Of a DNA stretch of 64,000 nt, positions 54,456 to 62,889 are shown in pieces (within the stretch, counting starts at the first letter, position 1; each line of letters begins with the position of its first letter). Under the pieces are notes generated by a model. That model was given only the letters and a program-made list of their open reading frames with translations, was not told the DNA's origin and did not search any database. The DNA is taken from positions 62,001 to 126,000 of the forward strand of contig CAZLRH010000005.1 in the NCBI GenBank assembly GCA_964562015.1, in the 5' to 3' direction. Made by a program: the position numbers and the translations under genes. The stretch is from CAZLRH01 sp964562015 (lineage in GTDB: Bacteria; Verrucomicrobiota; Verrucomicrobiia; Opitutales; JABDGR01).

Positions 54456-54475
54456 GTGCCCTAGTGCTTAGTGTT
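54456..54475 (-). repeat. Short dispersed repeat copy (ACACTAAGCACTAGG word)
   Basis: The reverse strand reads AACACTAAGCACTAGGGCAC and matches the site at 844-862 (about one mismatch over the 19-base core). It lies 13 bases before the mdh start, so both known copies sit immediately upstream of a gene. Confidence 0.6.
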
Positions 54476-54510
54476 CAAGTCCTGGGTTCTCCAGTACAAA
54501 CTTATAAAAA

Positions 54511-55575
54511 TTACACGGCCGCCGGCTGGTGCTGGCAGAGCGCGGCATGGGCGGAGCGGATGAGTTTCTCCGTGGTGGCCCAGTCGATGCACGCATCGGT
54601 GATCGAAACGCCATGGCTGAGTTGGGCCAGCGGGCGGGGGAAGGGCTGGTTGCCGCCGTGAATATTGCTCTCAATCATCGCGCCAATCAACGATTCGCGC
54701 CCGCGCAGCCGCTGGGCCAGAACTTCTTCAAACACGGCCGGCTGACGCTGGTGGTTTTTCGCGCTGTTGTCGTGCGAGCAATCGACCATGATCGGCGTGG
54801 GCAGACCCTGGTCGCGCAAAAGTTTTTCCGCCGCCGCCACGTGTTCCTCAGTATAATTCGGGCCCGGGGTGCCGCCGCGCAACACCAAGTGGCAATTCGG
54901 ATTGCCGCGCGTGGTGACCGCCGAGGCCTGGCCGTCTTCGTTGATGCCGAGAAAAGTCTGCGGCGAACGGGCGGCCTTGATGGCGTTGATGGCGGTCTGG
55001 ATGGAGCCGTCCGTGCCGTTTTTGAACCCCATCGGCATGGAGAGGCCCGAGGCCATCTGCCGGTGGGTCTGCGATTCCGTCGTGCGCGCGCCGATGGCCG
55101 ACCAGCAAACGAGGTCCGCGATGTACTGCGGAGTAATCGGGTCGAGCAATTCCGTGGCGGTGGGCAACCCGAGGTCGATCACGGTGCGGAGAAATTCGCG
55201 GGCCAGTTTCAGGCCGGTGGGAATGTCGCCGGTGCCATCGAGGTGCGGGTCCATGATCAGGCCCTTCCAGCCGATGGTCGTGCGGGGCTTTTCAAAATAA
55301 ACCCGCATCACCAGCAGCATCCGGTCGCTCACTTCCCGGCTCAGGGCGGCCAGGCGCCTCGCGTAGTCGCGGCCTGCGTTCACGTCGTGAATGGAGCACG
55401 GCCCCACCACCATGAGCCAGCGGGTGTCGTCGCCGAAAATAATGCGGTGGATCTCCTCGCGGCTGCGCGCGACAAAGTCCGCCTGCGCCTCGGTTTTGGG
55501 CACGGCGGTCTGCAACTGGCGCGGCGTCGGCAGCGCGCGGTTGGCGGCGATGTTGATGTCGGTGACGTTAGACAC
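54511..55575 (-). CDS. 3-deoxy-7-phosphoheptulonate synthase (DAHP synthase, AroG type)
   Basis: 354-residue first enzyme of the shikimate pathway, condensing phosphoenolpyruvate and erythrose-4-phosphate. Type I-alpha signatures: ALPTPRQL, VVGPCSIHDVNAGRDYA, RVYFEKPRTTIGWKGLI, ATELLDPITPQYIADL, GARTTESQTHRQMASGL, MGFKNGTDGSIQTAI, and VDCSHDNSAKNH with metal-binding His. Start is the GTG at 55575; the frame is open further upstream but with non-family sequence. The feedback-regulation type (Phe, Tyr or Trp) cannot be read. Confidence 0.94.
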   Translation of the reverse strand: MSNVTDINIAANRALPTPRQLQTAVPKTEAQADFVARSREEIHRIIFGDDTRWLMVVGPCSIHDVNAGRDYARRLAALSREVSDRMLLVMRVYFEKPRTTIGWKGLIMDPHLDGTGDIPTGLKLAREFLRTVIDLGLPTATELLDPITPQYIADLVCWSAIGARTTESQTHRQMASGLSMPMGFKNGTDGSIQTAINAIKAARSPQTFLGINEDGQASAVTTRGNPNCHLVLRGGTPGPNYTEEHVAAAEKLLRDQGLPTPIMVDCSHDNSAKNHQRQPAVFEEVLAQRLRGRESLIGAMIESNIHGGNQPFPRPLAQLSHGVSITDACIDWATTEKLIRSAHAALCQHQPAAV

Positions 55576-55709
55576 GAAAAGGGGAGTGGAAGGGCGCGGG
55601 GCCGGGGTCCAAAGTGAGTCGCAGACGGCCCGGCGAGACCGCGCATAAAGGGTCAATCAGACCAAAATGGCGTGCGCTCCGCAAGACCAGAAGCTATAAA
55701 TATTGTTCC

Positions 55710-56681
55710 ATGTCGGATATCTCCGTTCATTTTCATCTCGCCCGCCCGGCGGCCGTGCTGCGTGCGACCGGCCCGGACGCGTTTACATTTTTGCAGAGCC
55801 AGTTCAGCAACGATTTGCGCCCGGCGTTGCCTTCGCGCGCGGTAACTTACGGGCTGTGGCTCGACCGCAAAGGCAAAATCCAGGCGGACAGTTTCATCCT
55901 CCCGCAGGGCGACAATGATTTTCTGCTCATCAGTTATCATAGTCCCGTGGCGAGGGTGCGCGCGCATCTGGAGGCGCATTTGATTGCGGATGAGGTGGAA
56001 CTCACCGACCGCACCGGCGATTTTTCATTAGTGCAGTTTTATGCACGGCCTACGCAATCTCGCGGAGACATCCGCGATTACCAATCCTCGCCGATCGCCG
56101 AAAAACAAGCCACCGAACGGTTGTTGTCGTTGCTCCCCGCGGGTTTGGTTTATTGGCCGGGGCGTTGGTCGGGCACGATGTTTTCCCGCGATGGCTTCGG
56201 CCCGGCGGCGGAGGTGGCGAATCTGGCGTTGCCAATGAAATATCAGCCCATCGCAGAGGGGGCTGAGTTCATTGAAAAAAGCCGCATCATGAGTGGTGTC
56301 CCCTCCATTCCCGTGGATGCCGGCCCGGGGGATTTGCCGCAGGAGGCGGGCCTCGACCGCGATGCCGTTGCTTTCAACAAAGGTTGCTATCTCGGACAGG
56401 AAGTGATGGCGCGTATCCAGTCGCAAGGCCAGGTGAATCGCGCCCTCTGGCGGGTCATGATCAAAGGGGGAAATACCGATTTGCCAGCGATTGGTCCGTT
56501 GCCGGTTTATGCCGGCGAAGTGCCCGCGGGCGAACTGCGCAGCCGGCAGGGTGAGTTTGGCCTCGCGATGTTGAAGAAAAAAATCATCGCGGGCCGCGAG
56601 GGCCTGAGCCTTACCCCGAACGGCGAAGAAGTGATACGGCTGACCGGCAACGAATTTAGCAAAGACCTTACGCAACCGTAG
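55710..56681 (+). CDS. ygfZ: YgfZ/GcvT-like folate-binding protein
   Basis: 323-residue tetrahydrofolate-dependent protein supporting Fe-S cluster enzymes. The diagnostic KGCYLGQEVMARIQSQGQV block is present, after DRDAVAFN; the N-terminal domain has FTFLQSQFSNDLRP and GLWLDRKGKIQADSFILP, as in GcvT relatives. The ATG at 55710 fits the N-terminus; no strong ribosome site is visible. Stand-alone gene. Confidence 0.88.
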   Translation: MSDISVHFHLARPAAVLRATGPDAFTFLQSQFSNDLRPALPSRAVTYGLWLDRKGKIQADSFILPQGDNDFLLISYHSPVARVRAHLEAHLIADEVELTDRTGDFSLVQFYARPTQSRGDIRDYQSSPIAEKQATERLLSLLPAGLVYWPGRWSGTMFSRDGFGPAAEVANLALPMKYQPIAEGAEFIEKSRIMSGVPSIPVDAGPGDLPQEAGLDRDAVAFNKGCYLGQEVMARIQSQGQVNRALWRVMIKGGNTDLPAIGPLPVYAGEVPAGELRSRQGEFGLAMLKKKIIAGREGLSLTPNGEEVIRLTGNEFSKDLTQP

Positions 56682-56710
56682 GGCGCTAGCGTTTTTATAG
56701 TTGGGATTTT

Positions 56711-56819
56711 AAGGTGGGGACACCTCTCCGCGGCGTCCGCGCTCCGCCTCAAATTTCAACCTGCAGCACATTACCGCTGACATCCAAAAACGGACGCCTC
56801 GGAGAGGCGTCCCTACCTT
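56711..56819. terminator. Inverted repeat between convergent genes, likely bidirectional terminator
   Basis: Arms 56711-56739 and 56791-56819 pair at 26 of 29 positions. The right arm is also a tight hairpin by itself (GGACGCCTC-GGA-GAGGCGTCC). The element lies exactly between the ends of ygfZ and the convergent cupredoxin gene. The sequence is unlike the CCACGGAT elements, so it is a separate repeat family. Confidence 0.65.
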
Positions 56820-56843
56820 TATTCAGACCCGACCGGTCAGTGC

Positions 56844-58043
56844 TTACTTCGTCACCGTGAGCAATGCGCTGACGATGGTCGAACTGCCCTTGGCCTGGGC
56901 CTTGATGAGCACGGTCTTTTTGGCCGTCACTTTTTTTGCGGTCACCGTAAAGGTCGCCGTCTTTTTGCCCTTGCTGATGGTGACCGTCTTCACGCTCACC
57001 GTCGCAATGGACGTATTCGCGCTCGTCAATGTGACAATGATGTTTGCTGGCGCGGTGATTTGCAAAGTTACAGTCCCCGTGGCTTTGGCCCCGCCTTTTA
57101 CCGTGGCGGGCTTCAAGCTGATCGCCGAAACCGCCACCGGCTCAACCATGAGCATTTCCGTTTTCACGATGCCTGCGGCGCTCGCCGTGATGGTCGGCAT
57201 TTTTTCAGAAGTAACGGCGGTGGTCGTCACGGTGAAATTCGCGCTGGTCGTATTGGCCGTGATGGTGACATTTGCGGGCACCACCGCGGCGGCGTTGTCG
57301 CTGGAAAGCGTGACCACGGTGTCGATATCTGTGGCGGAAGTCAGCGTCACCGTGCCCTTGGAGGTACTGCCTCCGGGCAATGTGGTGGGAGTCAGAGTCA
57401 GGCTGCTCAACGAGTGAAAGGGCAGCAGCGTAAGTTCGACGGTTTTTGTGGTGCCGTTAAAGCTGGCGCTGATGTTGGCGGTGGTGACGGTGAACACCGG
57501 CTCGGTGATGACGGTGAAATTGGCCGTTTTGTTGCCTTCATCGACGGTGACGTTCGCAACGTTCGGGAAGGCCGCGGCCATATTATCCGAAGAGAGCGTG
57601 ACATTTGCGCCGCCCAGGGTGGCATTGGCCCCGAGTGTGACGGTGCCCGCGACGCTATTCCCGCCCGTGAACGTGCTCGGTACGACGGCGAGCGCGGTGA
57701 GATCGACCGCCGGATTCGGATCCACCACGGTCACATTGCCATGCATGAAGGAGTGCACCGAGCAATGGTACCCAAAGGTGCCGGCATTCGTGAAGGTGTG
57801 GTCAAAAGTATCACCCATGGAGAGTACGCCCGAATCCCACGATTCCATCTGGCCACCGTTGGCCGTGCTCGAGTGGCCGGTGTTGTCCCAAGTCCAGTGC
57901 ACCGTATCGCCGATATTGATGGTCACGTTGGCGTTCGTGAATTGAAAGCTGGAAACATGCACTGTCACGTTGGCGGCCGGCGCCAGCGTCGTGGATAACA
58001 ACAAAACCGTGGCCGCGGAGACCAAAGAAGACAGGATTTTCAT
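56844..58043 (-). CDS. Secreted cupredoxin with Ig-like repeats
   Basis: 399-residue exported protein. Signal peptide residues 1-23 (MKILSSLVSAATVLLLSTTL start). Residues 25-108 are a plastocyanin-like domain with a full type 1 copper set: His57 (TGHSST), Cys94, His97 and Met100 (GYHCSVHSFMHG). Three repeats of about 85-110 residues follow (113-197, 199-289, 290-399), each with a pattern like LTPTTLPGGSTSKGTVTL and VTLSSDN; they are Ig-like and Thr/Val-rich. It may be an extracellular electron carrier or adhesin. No partner oxidase is adjacent. Start at 58043 chosen for the signal peptide. Confidence 0.8.
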   Translation of the reverse strand: MKILSSLVSAATVLLLSTTLAPAANVTVHVSSFQFTNANVTINIGDTVHWTWDNTGHSSTANGGQMESWDSGVLSMGDTFDHTFTNAGTFGYHCSVHSFMHGNVTVVDPNPAVDLTALAVVPSTFTGGNSVAGTVTLGANATLGGANVTLSSDNMAAAFPNVANVTVDEGNKTANFTVITEPVFTVTTANISASFNGTTKTVELTLLPFHSLSSLTLTPTTLPGGSTSKGTVTLTSATDIDTVVTLSSDNAAAVVPANVTITANTTSANFTVTTTAVTSEKMPTITASAAGIVKTEMLMVEPVAVSAISLKPATVKGGAKATGTVTLQITAPANIIVTLTSANTSIATVSVKTVTISKGKKTATFTVTAKKVTAKKTVLIKAQAKGSSTIVSALLTVTK

Positions 58044-58185
58044 AACGAAGGAAGGACAGGGAGGGGAACTGAAGCGACTGCGCCACGCTCTGTGCATCGG
58101 CGCATGCTTTTGAGCGCAGAGGATGACCGGAAATTCCCTGGCCGTCGAGTGCAAACCAAACACCTCGCCGTTAGCGGGAGGCGTC

Positions 58186-58662
58186 CTATTTCTTGGCCTG
58201 TTCTAGTAGCGTGACGATGTTTTGGTAGCGTTGCGCGGCATCCGGCGCGCGGTAGCGGGTGTCCTCCGCGGGGTCCGACACCCGCAGCATCGGGTCCTTC
58301 TTCAAATCGGCAATGAGCGAAAGGGTCATCTGCGCCACGACCACGGGCGTGACCGGGGCGGAGGTGCCGCCGGGCGGGGCCGGAAAAACCCCGGCGTATT
58401 CGGCGTTGGCGCCCGCGTCGAGCAGGACCTTTACCAGCTTTTCGTTCCCATTGCGCACCGCGTAAAGCAGTGCGCTCCAGCCGCCGGGCGTTTCGGGTTC
58501 GTTGACCTTGGCGCCGTGGGCCAGGGCCTCTTTCACCTTGGCCACGTCGTCCGCCTTCGTGGCGTCGAATAGCATTTTCTGCGCATTTTCCGGCTTGGGC
58601 GCGCAGGCGGCCAGCAGGATTCCCGAAAGCAGCAGGGCGAGCAAGGCGCGGGCGGTGTACAT
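58186..58662 (-). CDS. Ankyrin-repeat lipoprotein
   Basis: 158-residue protein with a type II signal peptide: hydrophobic LLALLLSGILLAAC ending in the lipobox Cys. Two ankyrin repeats follow (ADDVAKVKEALAHGAKVNEP and SALLYAVRNGNEKLVKVLL), then a Pro/Gly linker and a C-terminal helix. An alternative ATG at 58707 would add 15 residues, overlapping the divergent gene start; neither has a clear ribosome site. Function is likely a protein-protein role at the membrane. Confidence 0.75.
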   Translation of the reverse strand: MYTARALLALLLSGILLAACAPKPENAQKMLFDATKADDVAKVKEALAHGAKVNEPETPGGWSALLYAVRNGNEKLVKVLLDAGANAEYAGVFPAPPGGTSAPVTPVVVAQMTLSLIADLKKDPMLRVSDPAEDTRYRAPDAAQRYQNIVTLLEQAKK

Positions 58663-58717
58663 GGCATTCAGGCTTGTCGTGGAGGGCGGTTTCTGTCGGT
58701 AATTCATGGCTTATCCC

Positions 58718-59749
58718 ATGAAAGCCCTCGTCTTACAGGAATATAAAAAATTTGCGATAGAGGAATTGGAAGTTCCCCCGGCGCGGGCCGGCGAACTTCT
58801 CATCCGCGTGCGCGCCTGCGGCATTTGCGGCAGCGACGTGCACGGAATGGACGGCAGCACCGGCCGGCGCATTCCGCCGCTGGTCATGGGCCACGAGGCT
58901 GCCGGTGAAGTCGCCGCTGTCGGTCCCTCGGTCACGGGCTGGAAGGTCGGCGACCGCGTCACCTTCGACTCGACGATTTATTGCGGTGAATGCTGGTACT
59001 GCAAACGCGGTGAGGTGAATCTTTGCGACAACCGCCAGGTGCTGGGGGTCTCGTGCGGCGATTACCGCCGGCAGGGTGCTTTCGCCGAATTCGTCGCCGT
59101 GCCGCAGCGGGTGGTTTATCGTCTGCCGGACAATCTGACTTTCGAACAGGCCGCGATGGTCGAGGCTGTCGCCGTCGCGGTGCACGCGGTGGACCGCACC
59201 CCGCTCCCAGCGGACGCCGCGGCGGTCGTCGTCGGCGTCGGCATGATTGGCCAGTTGGTCGTGCAAGCCCTGCGCGTGGCGAAATGCAAACAAATCATCG
59301 CCGTCGATTTGGATGACGACAAATTGCAGCGCGCCCGCGGTTGTGGCGCCACCTCACTCTTTAAGGCGGATACGGCGGACCTCGCCGCGCAGGTGCGCGC
59401 GCTCACGAACGGGCGCGGGGCCGACGCGGCCTTCGAGGTCGTCGGTTTGACGCCCTCGCTCAAAACCGCGGTGGATTGCGTCCGCAAAGGCGGCAGCGTG
59501 ACGCTCGTCGGCAACCTGAAGAGCCAGGTGGAATTACCCCTCCAGCTTGCGGTCACGCGCCAGCTCACGCTCATTGGCAGTTGCGCGTCCTCCGGCGAAT
59601 ATCCGAAGTGCCTCAGCCTGATTGCCAAAGGCGAGATTGATGTGACGGCGTTCATCAGCGCCACGCCGCCGCTCGTCGAGGGTGCTTCCTGGTTTGCGCG
59701 CCTGTACGCCGGCGAAAAGGGTTTGATGAAAGTACTGCTGAAGCCCTAA
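58718..59749 (+). CDS. Zinc-dependent alcohol/polyol dehydrogenase
   Basis: 343-residue MDR family enzyme. Catalytic zinc ligands in CGICGSDVHG and GHEAAGEVAAVG; structural zinc cysteines in CGECWYCKRGEVNLCDN; NAD loop VVGVGMIGQLVVQAL; and KGGSVTLVGN. The layout resembles L-iditol, galactitol-phosphate or threonine dehydrogenases. An upstream in-frame ATG at 58706 overlaps the start of the divergent lipoprotein gene. It is followed 14 bases later by a Gfo/Idh/MocA gene, so the two probably share a sugar-alcohol catabolic role. Confidence 0.88.
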   Translation: MKALVLQEYKKFAIEELEVPPARAGELLIRVRACGICGSDVHGMDGSTGRRIPPLVMGHEAAGEVAAVGPSVTGWKVGDRVTFDSTIYCGECWYCKRGEVNLCDNRQVLGVSCGDYRRQGAFAEFVAVPQRVVYRLPDNLTFEQAAMVEAVAVAVHAVDRTPLPADAAAVVVGVGMIGQLVVQALRVAKCKQIIAVDLDDDKLQRARGCGATSLFKADTADLAAQVRALTNGRGADAAFEVVGLTPSLKTAVDCVRKGGSVTLVGNLKSQVELPLQLAVTRQLTLIGSCASSGEYPKCLSLIAKGEIDVTAFISATPPLVEGASWFARLYAGEKGLMKVLLKP

Positions 59750-59763
59750 TTGCTTTTACCCCC

Positions 59764-60852
59764 ATGAAAAAATTGCGCACAGGCGTCATCGGCTGCGGCA
59801 AGGTGGGGCACACCCACGCGCTCGCACTCGCGTCGCTGCCGGAGTCGGAATTCGTCGCCGTCTGCGGGCGCACGCCGGAAAAAGCGCGCGTCTTCGCCGA
59901 AAAGTACAAAGTAACCGCCTATACCGACGTCAGCCAGATGGTGGCGGCGGAAAGGCTCGATGCGGTTTGCGTTTGCACGCCCCACCCGGAACACGCCGGG
60001 CCCACGATTGCCGCCGCCCGCGCGGGCGTGCATGTGATTGTCGAAAAGCCGCTCGCCTCCACGCTGGCGGATTGCGACGCCATGCTTGCGGCGGCGCAGG
60101 CCGGCGGCGCGGTGCTCGGCACGATTTGCCAGCGGCGCTTTTATCCGCCGTGCATCCGCATCCGCCAAGCCCTTGACCAGGGCAAGCTCGACCGCACGGT
60201 CCTGGGCACCGCCGTGATGTTTGGCTGGCGGGACGAGGCCTACTACCGCAGCGATCCGTGGCGCGGCAGTTGGAAAGGCGAGGGTGGCGGCGTGATGGTG
60301 AACCAGGCCCCGCACCAGCTCGATTTGCTGCTCTGGTACATGGGTGAAGTCGAAGAAGTTTTTGGTTACTGGGCGAACTTGAACCATCCTTATATTGAAG
60401 TCGAGGACACCGCCGTGGCGGTGGTGCGTTTCAAAAACGGCGGGCTGGGCAACATTCTCCTCAGCAACAGTCAGAACCCCGCCATTCATTGCCGTGTTTC
60501 CGTGCATGGTTCCAACGGCGCCTCCATCGGCGTGCAGACGGACGGCGGCGCGATGTTCGTCTCCGGCATGACGACGGAAATCGAACCGCCCTACAACGAC
60601 CTGTGGACGATTCGCGGCGAGGAGGGAAATTTGCCCTCGTGGAAAGAAGCCGACGCCAAGTTGTTCAAGCAGGTGAAGCCCATGGATTATTTCCACTGCC
60701 TGCAAATCCAGAATTTCCTCCAGTCCATCCTCGCTGGCCGGCCCCCGGCGGTCTCCGGGCTGGACGGACGGCGCACGGTGGAACTTTTCACCGCCATCTA
60801 TCGCGCCACGCGCGACCGCCGCGCCATCAAGTTCCCGCTCCAGGCCGAGTAG
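59764..60852 (+). CDS. Gfo/Idh/MocA-family oxidoreductase
   Basis: 362-residue NAD(P)-dependent sugar oxidoreductase. N-terminal GVIGCGKVGHTHALALASL, then VCVCTPHPEHAGPTI, and the diagnostic VIVEKPLASTLADCDAML. The catalytic His is likely in VNQAPHQLDLLLWYMGEV. Substrate (inositol, glucose or another sugar) cannot be assigned. It forms a pair with the zinc dehydrogenase upstream. Confidence 0.9.
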   Translation: MKKLRTGVIGCGKVGHTHALALASLPESEFVAVCGRTPEKARVFAEKYKVTAYTDVSQMVAAERLDAVCVCTPHPEHAGPTIAAARAGVHVIVEKPLASTLADCDAMLAAAQAGGAVLGTICQRRFYPPCIRIRQALDQGKLDRTVLGTAVMFGWRDEAYYRSDPWRGSWKGEGGGVMVNQAPHQLDLLLWYMGEVEEVFGYWANLNHPYIEVEDTAVAVVRFKNGGLGNILLSNSQNPAIHCRVSVHGSNGASIGVQTDGGAMFVSGMTTEIEPPYNDLWTIRGEEGNLPSWKEADAKLFKQVKPMDYFHCLQIQNFLQSILAGRPPAVSGLDGRRTVELFTAIYRATRDRRAIKFPLQAE

Positions 60853-60873
60853 GAAAAGACCCAAAGTCATATT

Positions 60874-60995
60874 AACCACGGATGACACGGATGCCGGAGA
60901 GTTGAATTTCTGCAGGAGGGAATTTTGCCATTGCGTATTAATCGAAGAACAAGGCAGTTCTTGCGAAATCCGTGCCATCCGTGTCATCCGTGGTT
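60874..60995. repeat. Palindromic intergenic repeat, CCACGGAT family (copy C)
   Basis: Left arm 60874-60893 (AACCACGGATGACACGGATG) and right arm 60976-60995 are perfect 20-base inverse repeats. The left arm differs from copy A by one base and the right arm carries the compensating base, so the stem is kept. The 82-base interior is unrelated to that of copy A. It lies between two plus-strand genes. Confidence 0.85.
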
Positions 60996-61078
60996 TCGTT
61001 TTCAGGGTATTAAGCAATTCTGCCGGGACGGCTGGCCACAGACTTGTCTTGCTCCCAAAGTTCTGTCACGGGTTGCCC

Positions 61079-61918
61079 ATGAAAACTACCCCTCGGGATT
61101 TTGTGTTCGCGCGTTGGATTTTAGGCGCGGCTTTGCTGTGGTCCGGCGTTTCGCTTTATGCGGCCGACGCTCCGGCGGCCACACCTGCGGCGAACGCGGC
61201 GGTGAACACCGCCATCGTTCCGGTGCCGCAACGTCTGGAAGACCGCCTCCCGCAAAATGCGGTGAACGGCTTTAACCGTCAGCATCAGCAATTCGTCGAG
61301 CGCGCCCAGCAGGGGAATATCGATGTGCTCTTTGTCGGCGACTCCATTACGCAGGGCTGGCCGGGGCCGGGCAAAGCCGTCTGGGAGCAATACTACGCCC
61401 CAATGAAGGCCGCGGAATTTGGCATCGGCTACGACCGCACGCAGCACGTTTTGTGGCGGTTGCAAAACGGCGAAGGCCAGGGCTTCCAACCCAAGGTCGT
61501 CGTGCTCATGATTGGCACGAACAACCTCGGCCCCAATACTGTCCCGCAAACCGCCGAAGGCATTGCCGCCGTCGTCAAGGAATTGCGCCACGATTTTCCC
61601 GCCGCGAAAATTCTCCTGCTCGGCATTTTCCCGCGCGACGTGCCGGGCTCCATCAACCGCCAGCGCGTGGCTGACACGAATAAAATCATCGCCAAGCTCA
61701 ATGACGGGCAGCATGTGTTCTACCTCGATATCGGCCCGAAGTTTTTGGATCCCGCCGGCGTAATCACCCCCGACATCATGGCCGACCGCCCGCCGCTGCA
61801 CCCCACGGCCAAAGGCTACGAAATCTGGGCCGCCGCCATCCAGGAACCGCTGGCCAATTTGCTTAAGCCGCCCGTTCCGGCTGCGGCCTCGGCGGTCCAG
61901 CACGCGGGCGGGAGGTGA
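61079..61918 (+). CDS. Secreted SGNH/GDSL-family esterase
   Basis: 279-residue hydrolase with a signal peptide (WILGAALLWSGVSLYAADAP, residues 13-32). Catalytic Ser89 in VLFVGDSITQGW, block III GTNNLGPNT, and the Asp-His pair in ADRPPLHPTAKGY. It resembles platelet-activating-factor acetylhydrolase 1B-type esterases often found in Verrucomicrobia and Planctomycetes. A likely role is deacetylation of extracellular glycans. The ATG at 61079 gives the signal peptide; the open frame upstream runs through repeat C. Confidence 0.85.
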   Translation: MKTTPRDFVFARWILGAALLWSGVSLYAADAPAATPAANAAVNTAIVPVPQRLEDRLPQNAVNGFNRQHQQFVERAQQGNIDVLFVGDSITQGWPGPGKAVWEQYYAPMKAAEFGIGYDRTQHVLWRLQNGEGQGFQPKVVVLMIGTNNLGPNTVPQTAEGIAAVVKELRHDFPAAKILLLGIFPRDVPGSINRQRVADTNKIIAKLNDGQHVFYLDIGPKFLDPAGVITPDIMADRPPLHPTAKGYEIWAAAIQEPLANLLKPPVPAAASAVQHAGGR

Positions 61919-62008
61919 ATGGGGAAGCGGGTATTTTCTCCGGCTGTTTTTCGCGCAAGCCGAGTCGCGCCTGACGTTTGGAAGAGGTGACGTGGAGAAG
62001 ATTCGCGC

Positions 62009-62743
62009 TCAAAGAAAACTGCCCATATCCAGGCCGCCCAAAATGGCCATGAAGGTGAAGCCGATGTAAAGGTAAAGAGGAATCGCGTAGAGGTAAAGGC
62101 GTGGCCACTTGTAGTAAAAAACCATCAGGCAAATCCACGCGACGGGAATGAACGTGAAAATCATTTCCGCACCGCCGGGCAGATCAATGGCCCAGAAGTG
62201 TTTGGGGGCGTCGGGACCGCTGGCCTTGAAGTACATCGTCGCACCCGCCTTGACCAAGTCCATGGCCGCGACTCGCGGGTCATGTGCATGATAATGATTC
62301 AACATCATTTGGGCATAAACCAAACAGGCCGCGAGGGCCGCTCCCAATAAGGCCGCCGAGGTCAAGACCCGGCGAGTGCACACTTTTTTAGCCGCAATTT
62401 CCTGCGCCATCTGAGAGGCCGGCGCGGTCATGTTTTCGCGCAAGTTCCTTTTGCGATAGTGTGCTGCCAGGCGAAAGATAACAAAAGTTGCCAGCAGGGC
62501 GCCGCAAAACGAACCCAGGTAATCCGCCAGGGGCACCTCCAGGCGAACTTCGCCACCAGGCGACGGCTGGTTCGCGACCAATTGAAACAACACAGCATAA
62601 AGGAGTATCTGCCACGAGATCGAGACAGCCAGCGCCAGCCAGAGCCTCCGAATGAACCAACCGGAAGCGAGAAACACCAACAGTTCCAAGGGGTCCAAAA
62701 AAGAACTCAAAAAAGATCCGATATAAGTGACCACGCTATTCAT
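62009..62743 (-). CDS. Integral membrane protein (Yip1-like), function unknown
   Basis: 244-residue protein with about five hydrophobic segments (LLVFLASGWFIRRLWLALAV, YLGSFCGALLATFVIF, VLTSAALLGAALAACLVYAQ, IFTFIPVAWICLMVFYY, YLYIGFTFMAILGGLDMG) and a polar loop with HYHAHDPRVAAMDLVK. The arrangement recalls Yip1-domain proteins, without a diagnostic motif. No operon partner. Confidence 0.6.
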   Translation of the reverse strand: MNSVVTYIGSFLSSFLDPLELLVFLASGWFIRRLWLALAVSISWQILLYAVLFQLVANQPSPGGEVRLEVPLADYLGSFCGALLATFVIFRLAAHYRKRNLRENMTAPASQMAQEIAAKKVCTRRVLTSAALLGAALAACLVYAQMMLNHYHAHDPRVAAMDLVKAGATMYFKASGPDAPKHFWAIDLPGGAEMIFTFIPVAWICLMVFYYKWPRLYLYAIPLYLYIGFTFMAILGGLDMGSFL

Positions 62744-62889
62744 CCTAAGAAATATATTGAACTGTATGCGGTTCCGTCAAACCCAAGGAAACCGGGGTTG
62801 GAGAAACGCAACTGGGCGGGGCCTAGCCGCTTTTCAGTCTGGCCAAGCAGCGGGCGCTTTTGCAGCATGAATGGTTTCCCCCTTTCCCA

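Noticed and set aside
57060..57998. Plus-strand open frame opposite the cupredoxin gene
   Set aside because: Arg/Gly-rich translation antisense to a protein with a signal peptide and intact copper ligands.
59764..60852. Gfo/Idh/MocA protein as the missing WbpB
   Set aside because: It is paired with a zinc dehydrogenase far from the locus and is not adjacent to WbpA/WbpE genes; general family resemblance only.
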